Shown: positions 49,912 to 59,242, numbered from the stretch's first letter. The stretch: 64,000 nt of DNA from Fulvimarina manganoxydans (GCF_900176465.1 NZ_FWXR01000004.1:245951-309950); one strand, 5' to 3'. Notes: generated by a model not told the origin, from the sequence alone. Made by a program: numbers and translations.

Positions 49912-50202
49912 TCAGATTGCACCGGGCGTTTTGCCGGCAAGACCGGCGCGTCCTTCTGCCCCGTCACATCATGCTTTGACAAGGGATGGGGCAAGCCGTA
50001 TGGGCAAGGCCGTTTTTCGCAAAGGAAGCCCGTTCCCGGCAAAGCGTCCCGAACGGTCGGCGGGCCGCCATGCGACGATCGGCTGACGGCGTTCTCGAAG
50101 GGGGAGCCTACCGGTCGGCGCTCCTGGCTCGATAGATCGCTATCGGCGAGCAACGGTCCGAGCCGCCATGCATTTCACAACTGATCGTCAATAGAGGCAC
50201 CG

Positions 50203-50601
50203 ATGGCCAAACCCGAACTTGGAACCAAACGCATCGATCCGGAGACGGGCCGCAAATTCTACGACCTGAACAAGGACCCGATCGTCTCGCCCTATACCGG
50301 CAAGTCCTATCCGCGCTCCTATTTCGAAGGCGAGGCAGAGAAAGCCCGCGAGCCCGAGCCGGAAGAGACCGAGACGGAAACGGAAGTGGAGTCCGACGGC
50401 AAGACCGTCTCCTTCTCCGAAGTCGAGGCGGATGAGAACGATTCCGGCGACAAGAACATGCCCGACATCGACGACGACAGCGACGACGAGGATCTGTCCG
50501 ACGACAATGATGACGACGACACCTTCCTCGAAGACGACGAGGATGACGACGACGTCTCCGACATTCTAGGCGGTGGCCGCGACGAGGACGACGAGTCCTG
50601 A
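50203..50601 (+). CDS. TIGR02300 (FYDLN acid) family protein
   Basis: A 132-residue protein. Residues 1-45 form the conserved part with LGTKRIDPETGRKFYDLNKD and SPYTGKSYPRSYF. The rest is extremely acidic, with long Asp/Glu runs at 55-131. Function is unknown; the N-terminal part may be a small metal-free zinc-ribbon-like or binding module. Divergent aroA and a following tRNA-Ala are its standard context in Hyphomicrobiales. Shine-Dalgarno AGAGG precedes ATG. Confidence 0.92.
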   Translation: MAKPELGTKRIDPETGRKFYDLNKDPIVSPYTGKSYPRSYFEGEAEKAREPEPEETETETEVESDGKTVSFSEVEADENDSGDKNMPDIDDDSDDEDLSDDNDDDDTFLEDDEDDDDVSDILGGGRDEDDES

Positions 50602-50656
50602 TGTCGTGATGCGTGTCGTCTCCCATGACGGCAGACGCCAATGAGAGCGAATATCG

Positions 50657-50688
50657 AGGCCGGGGGCGCAAGCGCTTCCGGCCTTTTT
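50657..50688 (+). terminator. Rho-independent terminator after the TIGR02300 gene
   Basis: A 13-bp stem with two G-T pairs: 50657-50669 pairs with 50672-50684 around AA, followed by TTTTT. Confidence 0.88.
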
Positions 50689-51113
50689 CGTGGTCCTTGC
50701 AGGGGGGGGGCGGGAGGGCCTGTGAGAGGGGCGACCGGACAACGCCGTTTTCGTCGACGGCGAAGCGTGCCACGGACCGTGTTTTACCTTCGAACGTGCT
50801 GGAGTCGGGAGCGGCTCCGATCGAGGAGGCGGCGTGCATAGGCGCGATCGTGTCGGCCTTTCGATTCGCATGGACCCCAGCCTGATTCGAGCCGTTCGGC
50901 ATGGGCGGGGGCCAAAACTGGATGGTCGGAATTTGGCGCTAAATATCTGGAATGGTTGAAGTTCAGACCGGGTCTGCGAAGGAAATGCGACGAAGTTCGG
51001 CGATCTTCGCCAAAACCGCTTGACCGGATCGGCGGCCTCGACTATCTCAGCGCCATCACGACGCGGCGCTTCCCGGCAGCCGCGAAGGATCGCGGAAACG
51101 ACACCCGCGACGT
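50689..51113. other. Intergenic region before tRNA-Ala
   Basis: No gene is supported. A run of nine G occurs at 50702-50710. A promoter candidate for the tRNA lies near the right end (51020-51048). Confidence 0.45.
51020..51048 (+). promoter_or_regulatory. Possible promoter of tRNA-Ala
   Basis: TTGACC (51020-51025) and TATCTC (51043-51048) are separated by 17 bp. The distance to the tRNA (about 66 nt) is long for a tRNA leader, so this is tentative. Confidence 0.35.
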
Positions 51114-51189
<76 letters not shown>

Positions 51190-51302
51190 AATCCCAAAGT
51201 TCCCAAAAAAATTCGGCAACATCTAGCCTTTTGGATCGGTCGTATGATGGGTCGTTCCTTGCTCATCGACCGGAGCCTTTGAGCGCGAAGGCGCATTTAG
51301 GC

Positions 51303-52034
51303 TCAAACCGTCCCCCGGCTTGCGGCGATCTCCTCCAGCCTTGCTCGTTCCGCCGATTCCAGCGCTTCGACATTGAGCGTGCGCGTGAGCAGCGCCCGTG
51401 TGAGAGCGCGGACGCGCTTGTTGACGCCGCCGTCTAGGCCGGGCTCTTCCTCCCCATCGACTTCCAGTTTGTCGTAGAGCGACAGCAAGCGGTTCTGGAC
51501 CGTGCGAAGGCTCATCGAGTGGCGCCGGGCGATTTCCTTGTCGGGCAGGCCGAGCGCGAGATCGATCAGGACGGCATATTCGCTGTCGGTCAGGGCCGAA
51601 CCGGCCTCGGTCTTGCGTTTTTGAATGCGGTGCATTTCCCGATCGATGGTGATCTGGCCTTGGACGAGCACCGAGCGAAGAGCGAGATGGAGCCGTTCGT
51701 TGGAGACGGTCTTCAGGACATAGCCATAGGCACAGTCCTCGGGAACGATCCGGGTGATGCCGCGCAAATAGGCCTCGTCCGCGTAATTCGACCAGAAGAG
51801 GATGCGCGTCTGCGGGCGCTCCGACCAGATGGTGCGGGCGGCCTCGATGCCATTACGGCTTTTCATCTGCAGATCCATGACGATGGCGCCGACGCTGGCG
51901 CGGCGTGCCAGATCCTCGCCTTCGGCGCCATCATGCGCGAGCAGGATCTCGTCCGCTTCCGGCAGGGCGCTCGCGACCTGTTCTTCTAGATAGCCCATAT
52001 GAAAGGGGTCGTCCTCGACGAGCAGGACCTTCAT
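51303..52034 (-). CDS. NarL/LuxR-type response regulator
   Basis: A 243-residue regulator. The receiver domain (1-125) has the acidic pocket EDD at 7-9, phospho-acceptor Asp54 (MDLQM) and the conserved Lys in YVLKTVS. The LuxR-type HTH (about 145-190) reads LTDSEYAVLIDLALGLPDKEIA then LRTVQNRLLSLYDKL. About 50 residues extend beyond the HTH, more than usual. ATG overlaps the stop of the kinase gene, so the pair is co-translated. The likely target is the divergent sugar ABC operon. Confidence 0.88.
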   Translation of the reverse strand: MKVLLVEDDPFHMGYLEEQVASALPEADEILLAHDGAEGEDLARRASVGAIVMDLQMKSRNGIEAARTIWSERPQTRILFWSNYADEAYLRGITRIVPEDCAYGYVLKTVSNERLHLALRSVLVQGQITIDREMHRIQKRKTEAGSALTDSEYAVLIDLALGLPDKEIARRHSMSLRTVQNRLLSLYDKLEVDGEEEPGLDGGVNKRVRALTRALLTRTLNVEALESAERARLEEIAASRGTV

Positions 52035-53287
52035 GCCGGCATCTCCGGGCTTGTGCCGCGCGGCTTCGCGGCCAGAGGCAAATTCACGGTCACTCGGGTC
52101 CCCTGTTTGCTCTCGACGGCAAAATCCGCTGCGATCAGGCGGGCCCTGGTCTGCATGTGAACGAGTCCCCCTTGACCGCTCCGCCCGCTGGTCTCGCCCG
52201 GAGGTTCTGCCATGCCTCTGCCATCGTCTTCGATCGTCACCCCGACCCGTCCTTGAGCCTCGGCAATCGTCACGACAATTCTGCTGCCTTGCGAATGGCG
52301 CGCCGCGTTGTTGACCGCCTCCTGGACGATGCGGAAGAGGGCGGTCCGGGTCGTCGCTCCGAGACGATCGATTGCCTGATGGGCCTCGTCTTCGACCTGA
52401 ATGACGATACCGGTTCCCGCCGTCGCGCGTTCCAGATGAATCCTCACCGCATGGGCGAAGCCGAACATGTCGAGAAGCGTCGGAACCGCCTCGTCGATGA
52501 TGCGCCTCAGATCGTTCACGGCATCCGACAGCCGGGCGACGATCATGTCGGGCGACAGGCGCCGATCGTCAGCCTCCACCTCGCGCATCAGCCGGGTCAG
52601 ATCGGCAAGCGTCTGGTCGTGAAGATCCATGCCGATGCGCTGACGCTCCTGTTCCATGGCGCTGGTCAGCTCCAAAGCGCCCTGGCGCAGGCCTTCCTCG
52701 CGAGCGATCGACTCGGCGCGCCGGATGGCTGCCTGGCGAGCGCGTTCGGAGACCTGCAAGGCATGGAAATAGGGAGCAAGCACGTCCGCCACATGGGCGA
52801 TCGCGGTGACATTGCCCCGGCTGTAGCGGGCCTTGCGACAGGCGGAGCAGGACAGGACCCCGATCGTTCGGCCCATGACCTTCATCGCCACGTTGATGCG
52901 GCTGCGCAGATTGAATTCCAGGATCGGCCCGCTGTTGGAACTGGGAAAGACGTAGCGCTCGTCGCTCAGGGCGTCGTCCGTGAGCATCCAGGCGGTCTCA
53001 CCGGACAGGATCGTGCGAACCGGCGAAGTGGAGACGCGGGTGCGCTCCCGGCTCCAATGGGTCTGGTAGCCAACCTCGTAGGACGCGCACCACGCCTCGT
53101 CCTCGTCGAGGAGGCAGACATCCACGTGATCGACTTCGATGATCCGTCCGATCTCCGCGACGACGGCTTCGAGGGCGCTGCGAATGTCGAGATGGCCGGC
53201 AAGATGGCTGGCGATCTTGAGATAGGTGTCGTCGGCGCGGGGCGCATCCGGCTTCGGCGACGCGTCTTGGTCGAGCAAAGGCGGCAT
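52031..53287 (-). CDS. Cytoplasmic GAF-domain sensor histidine kinase (HisKA_3 type)
   Basis: A 418-residue kinase without signal peptide or membrane helix. The GAF domain spans about 25-180 and contains a CSAC motif (Cys147, Cys150). Phospho-acceptor His223 lies in RIGMDLHDQTLADL, the NarX/DegS-type dimerisation motif. The ATPase domain has EAVNNAARHSQ and DDGRGM. It should phosphorylate the coupled NarL-type regulator. A soluble GAF sensor suggests an internal signal such as redox, metal, or a small ligand. It is divergent from the sugar-binding protein gene. Confidence 0.88.
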   Translation of the reverse strand: MPPLLDQDASPKPDAPRADDTYLKIASHLAGHLDIRSALEAVVAEIGRIIEVDHVDVCLLDEDEAWCASYEVGYQTHWSRERTRVSTSPVRTILSGETAWMLTDDALSDERYVFPSSNSGPILEFNLRSRINVAMKVMGRTIGVLSCSACRKARYSRGNVTAIAHVADVLAPYFHALQVSERARQAAIRRAESIAREEGLRQGALELTSAMEQERQRIGMDLHDQTLADLTRLMREVEADDRRLSPDMIVARLSDAVNDLRRIIDEAVPTLLDMFGFAHAVRIHLERATAGTGIVIQVEDEAHQAIDRLGATTRTALFRIVQEAVNNAARHSQGSRIVVTIAEAQGRVGVTIEDDGRGMAEPPGETSGRSGQGGLVHMQTRARLIAADFAVESKQGTRVTVNLPLAAKPRGTSPEMPA

Positions 53288-53317
53288 TTGCGGTCTTCCT
53301 CCCCAAAAGACGCGTTC

Positions 53318-53332
53318 GGTTCACAATGAACC
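53318..53332. promoter_or_regulatory. Palindrome 6-3-6 in kinase/sugar-ABC intergenic region
   Basis: GGTTCA (53318-53323) and TGAACC (53327-53332) are perfect arms, 31 nt from the kinase start. An operator candidate for autoregulation. Confidence 0.4.
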
Positions 53333-53371
53333 TCAGTAACAGGCGAAGGAACGGCAATCGCCGCATTCGAC

Positions 53372-53387
53372 TTGCGGGAACCCGCAA
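53372..53387. promoter_or_regulatory. 7-2-7 inverted repeat, candidate response-regulator site
   Basis: TTGCGGG (53372-53378), AA, CCCGCAA (53381-53387). Two perfect heptamers with 2-nt spacing match the arrangement by which NarL-type regulators bind, although the heptamer sequence differs from the E. coli NarL consensus. It sits mid-way between the divergent kinase and transporter genes. Confidence 0.5.
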
Positions 53388-53443
53388 ATGCCTTGCGCGC
53401 CGCCTGCTTTACAAGCCTCCGATCTTCCTGCGACCATAATCAC

Positions 53444-53464
53444 CGTTCCAGGAGGAGTGGAACG
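53444..53464. promoter_or_regulatory. Inverted repeat in leader of the binding-protein gene
   Basis: CGTTCCA (53444-53450) and TGGAACG (53458-53464) flank GGAGGAG. In RNA it would form a hairpin with a purine loop some 53 nt before the start codon. As DNA it could be a 21-bp operator. Confidence 0.4.
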
Positions 53465-53516
53465 AGAACCAAGACGGTATCGGCCTTCCCGCTCGCGAAG
53501 GCCTATGGGAGGAAAC

Positions 53517-54533
53517 ATGACCTATCGTGCCATTCTTGCGGCATCGGCCGCGCTCAGCTTTTGCTTGGCCAGCGCCGCCGCTTCGGCGCAGACCGCCGAC
53601 AAGTCCATCGCCCTGTCCAACAACTATGCCGGTAATTCCTGGCGCCAGGCGATGATCAACAGCTGGGAAGAGGTGACGGGCAAAGCGGTCGAGGACGGCA
53701 TCGTCGGCTCGGCGGATGCCTTCACGACGGCCGAGAACTCCGCCACCGAACAGGCTGCCCAACTGCAGAATATGATCCTGCAGGGCTACGACGCGATCGT
53801 TCTCAATTCGGCCTCGCCGACCGCCCTCAACGGCGCGGTAAAGGAAGCCTGTGACGCGGGGATCACCGTCGTCTCCTTCGACGGCGTCGTGACCGAGCCT
53901 TGCGCTTGGCGGATTGCGGTCGACTTCAAGAAAATGGGCTCGGACCAGATCGAATATCTCGCCGAGCGTTATCCGGACGGTGGCAAGCTGCTCGAAATCC
54001 GCGGCCTGCCGGGTACGTCGGTGGACGAGGAAATCCATGCGGGCATCGTCGAGGGCGTGAAGGCCCATCCGCAATTCGAGGTGGTGCGTGAAGTCCAAGG
54101 CGACTGGACCCAGACGGTCGCGCAGAAGTCCGTCGCCAGCGTTCTGGCGAGTCTGCCCGAGGTCGTCGGTGTCGTTACCCAGGGCGGCGACGGCTATGGC
54201 GCGGCTCAGGCCTTCAAGGCGGCCGGGCGCGAGGTTCCGACCATCATCATGGGCAATCGGCATGACGAGCTGACCTGGTGGAAGGAGCAGAAGGACGCCA
54301 ATGGCTACGAGACCTTCTCGCAGTCGATCGCGCCGGGCGTCTCGACGCTCGCCTTCTGGGTCGCCCAGCAGATCCTCGACGGCAAGGATGTGCCGAAGGA
54401 TCTGGTCGTCCCCACCCTCCGGATCGACCAGGACGGCCTCGCCGAGGGCCTCGAAATGACCCCCGAAGGCGGCGTCACCAATCAAGAATACACCCAGGAC
54501 CAAGCCGCCGAGCTGATCTCGTCGGCCCAGTGA
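53517..54533 (+). CDS. Sugar ABC transporter substrate-binding protein
   Basis: A 338-residue periplasmic binding protein. A signal peptide (1-24, ending ASA) is followed by a type 1 sugar-binding fold beginning KSIALSNNYAGNSWRQAM, with YDAIVLNSASPTALNGAV and VVSFDGVV. Such proteins bind pentoses, hexoses or polyols and deliver them to RbsA/RbsC-type transporters. ATG 53517 follows GGGAGGAAAC; the upstream open frame is not a signal peptide. It is the first gene of a five-gene catabolic operon divergent from the two-component system. Confidence 0.9.
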   Translation: MTYRAILAASAALSFCLASAAASAQTADKSIALSNNYAGNSWRQAMINSWEEVTGKAVEDGIVGSADAFTTAENSATEQAAQLQNMILQGYDAIVLNSASPTALNGAVKEACDAGITVVSFDGVVTEPCAWRIAVDFKKMGSDQIEYLAERYPDGGKLLEIRGLPGTSVDEEIHAGIVEGVKAHPQFEVVREVQGDWTQTVAQKSVASVLASLPEVVGVVTQGGDGYGAAQAFKAAGREVPTIIMGNRHDELTWWKEQKDANGYETFSQSIAPGVSTLAFWVAQQILDGKDVPKDLVVPTLRIDQDGLAEGLEMTPEGGVTNQEYTQDQAAELISSAQ

Positions 54534-54560
54534 TCGGCTCCTCCCAAGCCTGATCGAGGC

Positions 54561-54590
54561 CCCGCCTGCTTCCGTCCCAAGGGAGGCGGG
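54561..54590 (+). repeat. Hairpin after the binding-protein gene
   Basis: CCCGCCT (54561-54567) pairs with AGGCGGG (54584-54590), with no T run. Hairpins at this place often protect the binding-protein mRNA and lower expression of the downstream transporter genes. Confidence 0.5.
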
Positions 54591-54745
54591 CGGGGGATGC
54601 GCTTCGTCGGACAGATAGCCGATTTCGCTGCTTCTCGACTGGGTCGCGATCGCGATCTTGTCGCGATGCGCCTGCTCTCCATGGCAAGAGACAGCACTCG
54701 AGCCTTGTCAAATCCGCTCCCGCAACGCGATCGAACGGATTTCCC

Positions 54746-56269
54746 ATGACGACCCATTCCCAACAGCAAAGGCGCGAAGCCATGCCTGGAAGCTCCCTTC
54801 AGGATTCGCTGGTCGCGCTGTCTGGCGTGACGAAGACCTTTGGGGCGGTTCGCGCCCTGGCGGGTGTCGATCTCAGTGTCGGGCCCGGCGAGTGTATCGG
54901 GCTCGTGGGCCATAACGGAGCCGGCAAATCGACCTTGATGCAGATCCTGGCCGGCACGTTGCGCCCGACGGATGGCCGCTACGATCTTGGCGGGGAGACG
55001 GTCGCGCTGAGCGATGTCTCGGTCTCCAAAGCGCAAGGGGTGGGCATACGCTGCGTCTTCCAGGAACTCTCCCTCTGCCCCAATCTGACCGCGACGGAAA
55101 ATGTGCGCGTGCGCCATGCCGCCTTGTCCGGCTTCGGCTGGCGCAAACGTGCAGCCAAGCTTTTGACGGAAGCGCTGGACGACATCTTTCCCGGCCACGG
55201 CATTTCGCCCGGCGCAACGGTCGGCGATCTCAGCCTCGGCCGGCGTCAGATGGTCGAGATCGCCATCAACTTCATCGCGACCGAAAGCTCGCATCCGCGC
55301 CTCGTCATTCTCGACGAGCCGACATCCTCCCTCGATCAGAGCGTTGCCTCGCAGCTTCTTGCCTATGCGCGCCGCTTCGTTGAGGCGGGCGGAAGCATCA
55401 TCCTGATCTCGCATATTCTCGGCGACATCTTCTCCACAGCAGGGCGCATCGTCGTCATGCGCGATGGCGCCGTGGTCGCGGACAGGCCCGCATCCGAATT
55501 CGACCGCGCAAGTCTCGTCGCCGCCATGGGCCATGTGGCCGAGGACGACGAGGATGAGGCGCTCGCTCATGCGGCAAAAGCGCGTATCGGCGAACCTGTC
55601 GTCATCGCCCGGCCCCCCAAACAGGCCAATGGCGCCGCCGTAAGTCTTCACCGGGGCGAGATCGTCGGGCTTGCCGGCCTTGCCGGCCACGGCCAGACGG
55701 CGTTGCTGCGTCTCGTCCAGCACGCCGCTTATCATCGCTCGCGTCTTGCCGAGGTGCGGGGCCGCATTGCCTTCGTGGCGGGCGATCGGCAGAGCGACGG
55801 CGTGTTCCCGCTCTGGTCGATCGGCGAGAATGTCACCATCCGTTCGCTCCCGGCCCTTTCGCGTCTCGGCTTCGTCTCTTCGGCCCGCGAGGCTGCGATG
55901 GAAGCCGAATGGAAGGACACGCTGAAGATCCGAACACCCGACATGGACGACAATATCCTGACGCTCTCGGGCGGCAATCAGCAGAAGGCGCTCTTTGCCC
56001 GGGCGCTCGGCTCGGACGCGGAGATCATCGCCATGGACGATCCCATGCGGGGCGTCGATGTGGGCACCAAGCGCGAAGTCTATGAGCGCATCCGCAAGGA
56101 GGCCGGAGAGGGACGCAGCTTCCTCTGGTACACGACGGAGTTCGACGAGCTCCTGCATTGCGATCACGTCTATGTCTTCCGCGAGGGGCGCATCGTCGCC
56201 GAACTCGACCGGGGCGAACTGACCGAGGAGAAGGTGTTGCAGTCTTCCTTCGACGAGGCGGCCGCTTGA
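54746..56269 (+). CDS. Sugar ABC transporter ATP-binding protein (RbsA-like, two domains)
   Basis: A 507-residue protein with two fused ATPase domains. Domain 1 has Walker [10 protein letters not shown], signature LSLGRRQ and Walker [11 protein letters not shown]. Domain 2 has the degenerate P-loop [11 protein letters not shown] typical of RbsA, the signature LSGGNQQK and Walker [13 protein letters not shown], in which the catalytic Glu is Asp. Domain 1 is therefore the main hydrolytic site. ATG at 54746 or 54782 could be the start; neither has a strong Shine-Dalgarno. It is followed by the first permease with a 1-nt TGATG overlap. Confidence 0.9.
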   Translation: MTTHSQQQRREAMPGSSLQDSLVALSGVTKTFGAVRALAGVDLSVGPGECIGLVGHNGAGKSTLMQILAGTLRPTDGRYDLGGETVALSDVSVSKAQGVGIRCVFQELSLCPNLTATENVRVRHAALSGFGWRKRAAKLLTEALDDIFPGHGISPGATVGDLSLGRRQMVEIAINFIATESSHPRLVILDEPTSSLDQSVASQLLAYARRFVEAGGSIILISHILGDIFSTAGRIVVMRDGAVVADRPASEFDRASLVAAMGHVAEDDEDEALAHAAKARIGEPVVIARPPKQANGAAVSLHRGEIVGLAGLAGHGQTALLRLVQHAAYHRSRLAEVRGRIAFVAGDRQSDGVFPLWSIGENVTIRSLPALSRLGFVSSAREAAMEAEWKDTLKIRTPDMDDNILTLSGGNQQKALFARALGSDAEIIAMDDPMRGVDVGTKREVYERIRKEAGEGRSFLWYTTEFDELLHCDHVYVFREGRIVAELDRGELTEEKVLQSSFDEAAA

Positions 56270-57207
56270 TGGCCCGTCTCGACCCCAAACTCCTGCGCGC
56301 CGCCGTTCCAGCGCTCTCCTTGGCCTTGCTCCTCGTCGCGATCTTCATCATCCAGCCGCGCACGATGAGCTATTTCGGCCTCAACCTGATGCTGAATCTC
56401 GCTCTGCCGATCGCTTTTGCGACCATGGCGCAGCTCTTCATCCTGACGGTCAACGATCTCGATCTGTCGATCGGCGGATTCGTGTCCATGGTCGCCTGCA
56501 TCGCGGCGACTTGGCTCAACGAGACCCCGCTTCTGGGCATTGCGGCGCTGATCGCCTCCATCGCCGCCTATGCGGCTTTGGGCGCGCTCATTCACTTGCG
56601 CAATCTGCCCTCGATCGTCGTCACGCTCGGCATGTCCTTCGTCTGGCTCGGCTGCGCGGTCCTTCTTTTGCCAAGCCCAGGCGGCGCGGCGCCGGACTGG
56701 CTGACGGCGATCGTCAAGTTCAAGATGCCTTTTGTGCCGCTCGCGATCGTCGCCTCCGCCGTTCTCGGTCTCGTTGTTCATTTCGGGCTGATGCGCTCAG
56801 CCGGCGGCGTCGTCCTGCGCGCATCGGGCGGAAATCCGCAGGCCGTGGCGAAGGCGGGCTGGTCGCTTCTGAAGCTGAAAGTGACGATGTACGCGCTTGC
56901 CGGCACCTTCGGCGTCCTGTCGGGCCTCATTCTTGTCGGCACGACCACCTCGGCCGATGCCAATATTGCCCTGCGCTATACGCTGTTGTCGATCGCCGGC
57001 GTCATTCTGGGCGGTGGCGAGTTCACCGGGGGGCGGGTCTCGCCCATCGGCGCGGTTCTCGGCGCCCTGACGCTTGCCCTGGTCGGCTCGCTCCTGTCCT
57101 TCCTGCGCATCTCGCCGGAATGGCAGATCGGGGCGCAAGGCCTGATGCTGATCGTGGTTCTGGCGCTGCGCTCGCTCGTCAATCGTTTCGAGGAGAGGGC
57201 CCAATGA
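56269..57207 (+). CDS. Sugar ABC transporter permease 1
   Basis: A 312-residue RbsC-type permease with about eight membrane helices. It contains FILTVNDLDLSIGGFVSMVA, the family motif for the first half, and LRASGGNPQAVAKAG in the EAA-like cytoplasmic loop. GGGEFTGGRVSPIGAVLGAL lies near the C-terminus. ATG overlaps the stop of the ATPase gene. It presumably forms a heterodimer with permease 2. Confidence 0.9.
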   Translation: MARLDPKLLRAAVPALSLALLLVAIFIIQPRTMSYFGLNLMLNLALPIAFATMAQLFILTVNDLDLSIGGFVSMVACIAATWLNETPLLGIAALIASIAAYAALGALIHLRNLPSIVVTLGMSFVWLGCAVLLLPSPGGAAPDWLTAIVKFKMPFVPLAIVASAVLGLVVHFGLMRSAGGVVLRASGGNPQAVAKAGWSLLKLKVTMYALAGTFGVLSGLILVGTTTSADANIALRYTLLSIAGVILGGGEFTGGRVSPIGAVLGALTLALVGSLLSFLRISPEWQIGAQGLMLIVVLALRSLVNRFEERAQ

Positions 57208-58169
57208 CCAGCCGTCTCGCCAAGTTTCAATCCATCTGGCAAAGCGCCCCTTACGCTTTCGCCTTCATCGGCGCCATGGTGATCTTCGCGATCACTCTGA
57301 TCGCCAATCAAGGAAGCGGCGCGGGCCAGATCGTCTCCGCCGCGCTCGCCTTCGGCAGCTTCTATGCGCTTGTCGGCATCGGTCAGATGTTCGTCATCAC
57401 CTCCGGCCCCGGCAATATCGATCTCTCGGTGCCGGCCAATATCGCTCTGTCCGGGGCGGTCGCCATGAGCATTATGGGCGGTTCGGATGCGATGATCCCG
57501 CTCGGGCTTCTCGCCGCGCTCGGTTGCGGCGCGGCGATCGGATGCGTCAATTACGCGCTCATCTCGGTTTTGCGAATTCCGCCGATCATCGCGACCCTGT
57601 CCTCGAGTTTCGTCGTCCAGTCGCTCGCGATCGTCTATGGGCGCGGCCTGCGCATCACGCCGCCGCCGTTCCTTGCCGAGATCGCAACGGGGCGCGTTGC
57701 CGGCATTCCAATCCTCTCCGTCCTCGTCATCGCACTCGCCGGCGTGATGGCTCTCGTCCTCCATCGTTCAATCTATGGGCGGTTCCTGAAGGCGATCGGC
57801 CAGAACATGAACGCTGCGAGCCTCGCGGGCATCAGGGTCGGGCTCGTGCGTTTTGGAACCTATGTGCTGTGCGCGATCTTCGCGGCCCTTTGCGGTGTCT
57901 TGCTGGCAGCCTTTTCCGGTGGTGCCTCGCTGAATATGGGCGAGGAATATCTCCTTGCCTCCATCGCCGTCGTCGTCATCGGCGGAACATCGGTCGCCGG
58001 CGGCTTCTCGAACGTGTCCGGCATCTGGGGCGCGGCGCTCTTCCTCTACCTGCTGGTGACCATGATGAACACGCTCGGGGTCGGCACGGGGCTTCGTCAG
58101 ATCCTGACCGGCCTCATCATCGTCGCCGTCATCACGCTGGCCGGCAGCCGGCGCGGCGTTCGCGAATAG
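57204..58169 (+). CDS. Sugar ABC transporter permease 2
   Basis: A 321-residue RbsC-type permease, ATGA-coupled to permease 1. Motifs are FVITSGPGNIDLSVPANIAL, LKAIGQNMNAASLAGI and VVIGGTSVAGGFSNVSGI. The two permeases differ clearly in sequence, so the transporter uses a heterodimeric channel. It ends 11 nt before the lactonase gene, sharing its Shine-Dalgarno region. Confidence 0.9.
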   Translation: MTSRLAKFQSIWQSAPYAFAFIGAMVIFAITLIANQGSGAGQIVSAALAFGSFYALVGIGQMFVITSGPGNIDLSVPANIALSGAVAMSIMGGSDAMIPLGLLAALGCGAAIGCVNYALISVLRIPPIIATLSSSFVVQSLAIVYGRGLRITPPPFLAEIATGRVAGIPILSVLVIALAGVMALVLHRSIYGRFLKAIGQNMNAASLAGIRVGLVRFGTYVLCAIFAALCGVLLAAFSGGASLNMGEEYLLASIAVVVIGGTSVAGGFSNVSGIWGAALFLYLLVTMMNTLGVGTGLRQILTGLIIVAVITLAGSRRGVRE

Positions 58170-58180
58170 GAGTTTTTGTG

Positions 58181-59095
58181 ATGCGTATCCGCGAACCCTA
58201 CGACATCCGCGACGAGCGGTTCCGCTCGATTTGCCTCGCCAATGTCGATCTCCACCAACTCGACGATTCCAATCACTGGGCCGAGGGGCCAGTCTGGTTT
58301 GGCGATGCCGACTGTCTCCTATGGAGCGACATCCCCCAAAACCGCATCATGCGTTGGACGCCGAATGGCGGCGTCTCGGTCTATCGAACAGGCTCGAATT
58401 TCTCGAACGGTCATACGCGGGACCGGGAAGGGCGCCTCGTTTCCTGCGAGCATCAGACCCGGCGCGTCACCCGGACCGAGCGCGACGGGCGCATCACGGT
58501 TCTTGCCGATGCCTTCGAGGGCCGGCGGCTGAATTCGCCGAACGACATCGTCGTGAAAAGCGACGGAACGATCTGGTTCACCGATCCGACCTACGGCATC
58601 CTGTCCGAATATGAGGGCGATCGCGCCGAGCCCGAACAGGATCGGCGCGGTGTCTATCGCCTCGATCCGACGACGGGCGCGCTGGCGCGCGTCATCGACG
58701 ATTTCGCTCAGCCCAACGGCCTCGCCTTTTCGCCCGACGAGCGCATTCTCTATGTGGCTGAATCCGGGGCGTCCCACGACCCGAGCGTGCCGCGGGTCAT
58801 CCGCGCCTTCGATCTTAACCAAGAGAGCCATGTCGGCCCTGGGCGAGCCGTTGCGACGATCGATGCCGGCATTCCCGATGGCCTTCGCGTCGATACGCAA
58901 GGGCGCATCTGGTCGAGCGCGGCCGATGGGGTCCATTGCTTTGCGCCGGACGGCACGCTTCTTGGCAAGATCCTCGTCCCGGAGGTGGTCGCCAATCTCT
59001 GTTTCGGCGGCGTCAAGCGCAACCGCCTCTTCATCGCCGCGACCCAGTCGATCTACGCGATCTATGTGAATGCGGAGGGAATGCCGGTCGTTTGA
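58181..59095 (+). CDS. SMP-30/gluconolactonase-family protein
   Basis: A 304-residue six-bladed propeller lactonase. The metal-site Glu lies in HWAEGPVWF, the Asn in RLNSPNDIVV, and acidic residues in FTDPTYG and IPDGLRVDTQG. It would open an aldonolactone formed when the imported sugar is oxidised. AGGAG at 58168-58172 serves ATG 58181 or the adjacent GTG 58178. It completes the sugar operon; a sugar dehydrogenase is not encoded next to it, so oxidation may occur elsewhere. Confidence 0.88.
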   Translation: MRIREPYDIRDERFRSICLANVDLHQLDDSNHWAEGPVWFGDADCLLWSDIPQNRIMRWTPNGGVSVYRTGSNFSNGHTRDREGRLVSCEHQTRRVTRTERDGRITVLADAFEGRRLNSPNDIVVKSDGTIWFTDPTYGILSEYEGDRAEPEQDRRGVYRLDPTTGALARVIDDFAQPNGLAFSPDERILYVAESGASHDPSVPRVIRAFDLNQESHVGPGRAVATIDAGIPDGLRVDTQGRIWSSAADGVHCFAPDGTLLGKILVPEVVANLCFGGVKRNRLFIAATQSIYAIYVNAEGMPVV

Positions 59096-59185
59096 TGGAG
59101 CGTCCTTCGACCTGCTTGAAACCGGCCGAGCTCCCCTCTGAAAACTTTTGCGATCTCTACGGGGCAGCCGGCGGCAAGCCCTCGA

Positions 59186-59211
59186 CGGCTTCTCCCCATG
59201 GGGAGAAGCCG
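59186..59211. repeat. 26-bp perfect palindrome (rhizobial intergenic repeat-like)
   Basis: The stretch 59186-59211 is its own reverse complement, centred on CATG, with CTTCTCCCC and GGGGAGAAG arms. TTCTCCCC...GGGGAGAA palindromes are the core of common rhizobial intergenic mosaic elements. It lies between convergent genes and has no T run. Confidence 0.6.
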
Positions 59212-59242
59212 AAGTCTCGTTGGTCGGCGCTTACCCCCTCGC

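Noticed and set aside
50702..50710. Run of nine G as a possible phase-variation tract.
   Set aside because: It lies in a non-coding stretch with no frame or promoter it could switch.
50613..50885. A 90-codon frame after the TIGR02300 gene.
   Set aside because: It spans the intrinsic terminator of the preceding gene and lacks any motif.
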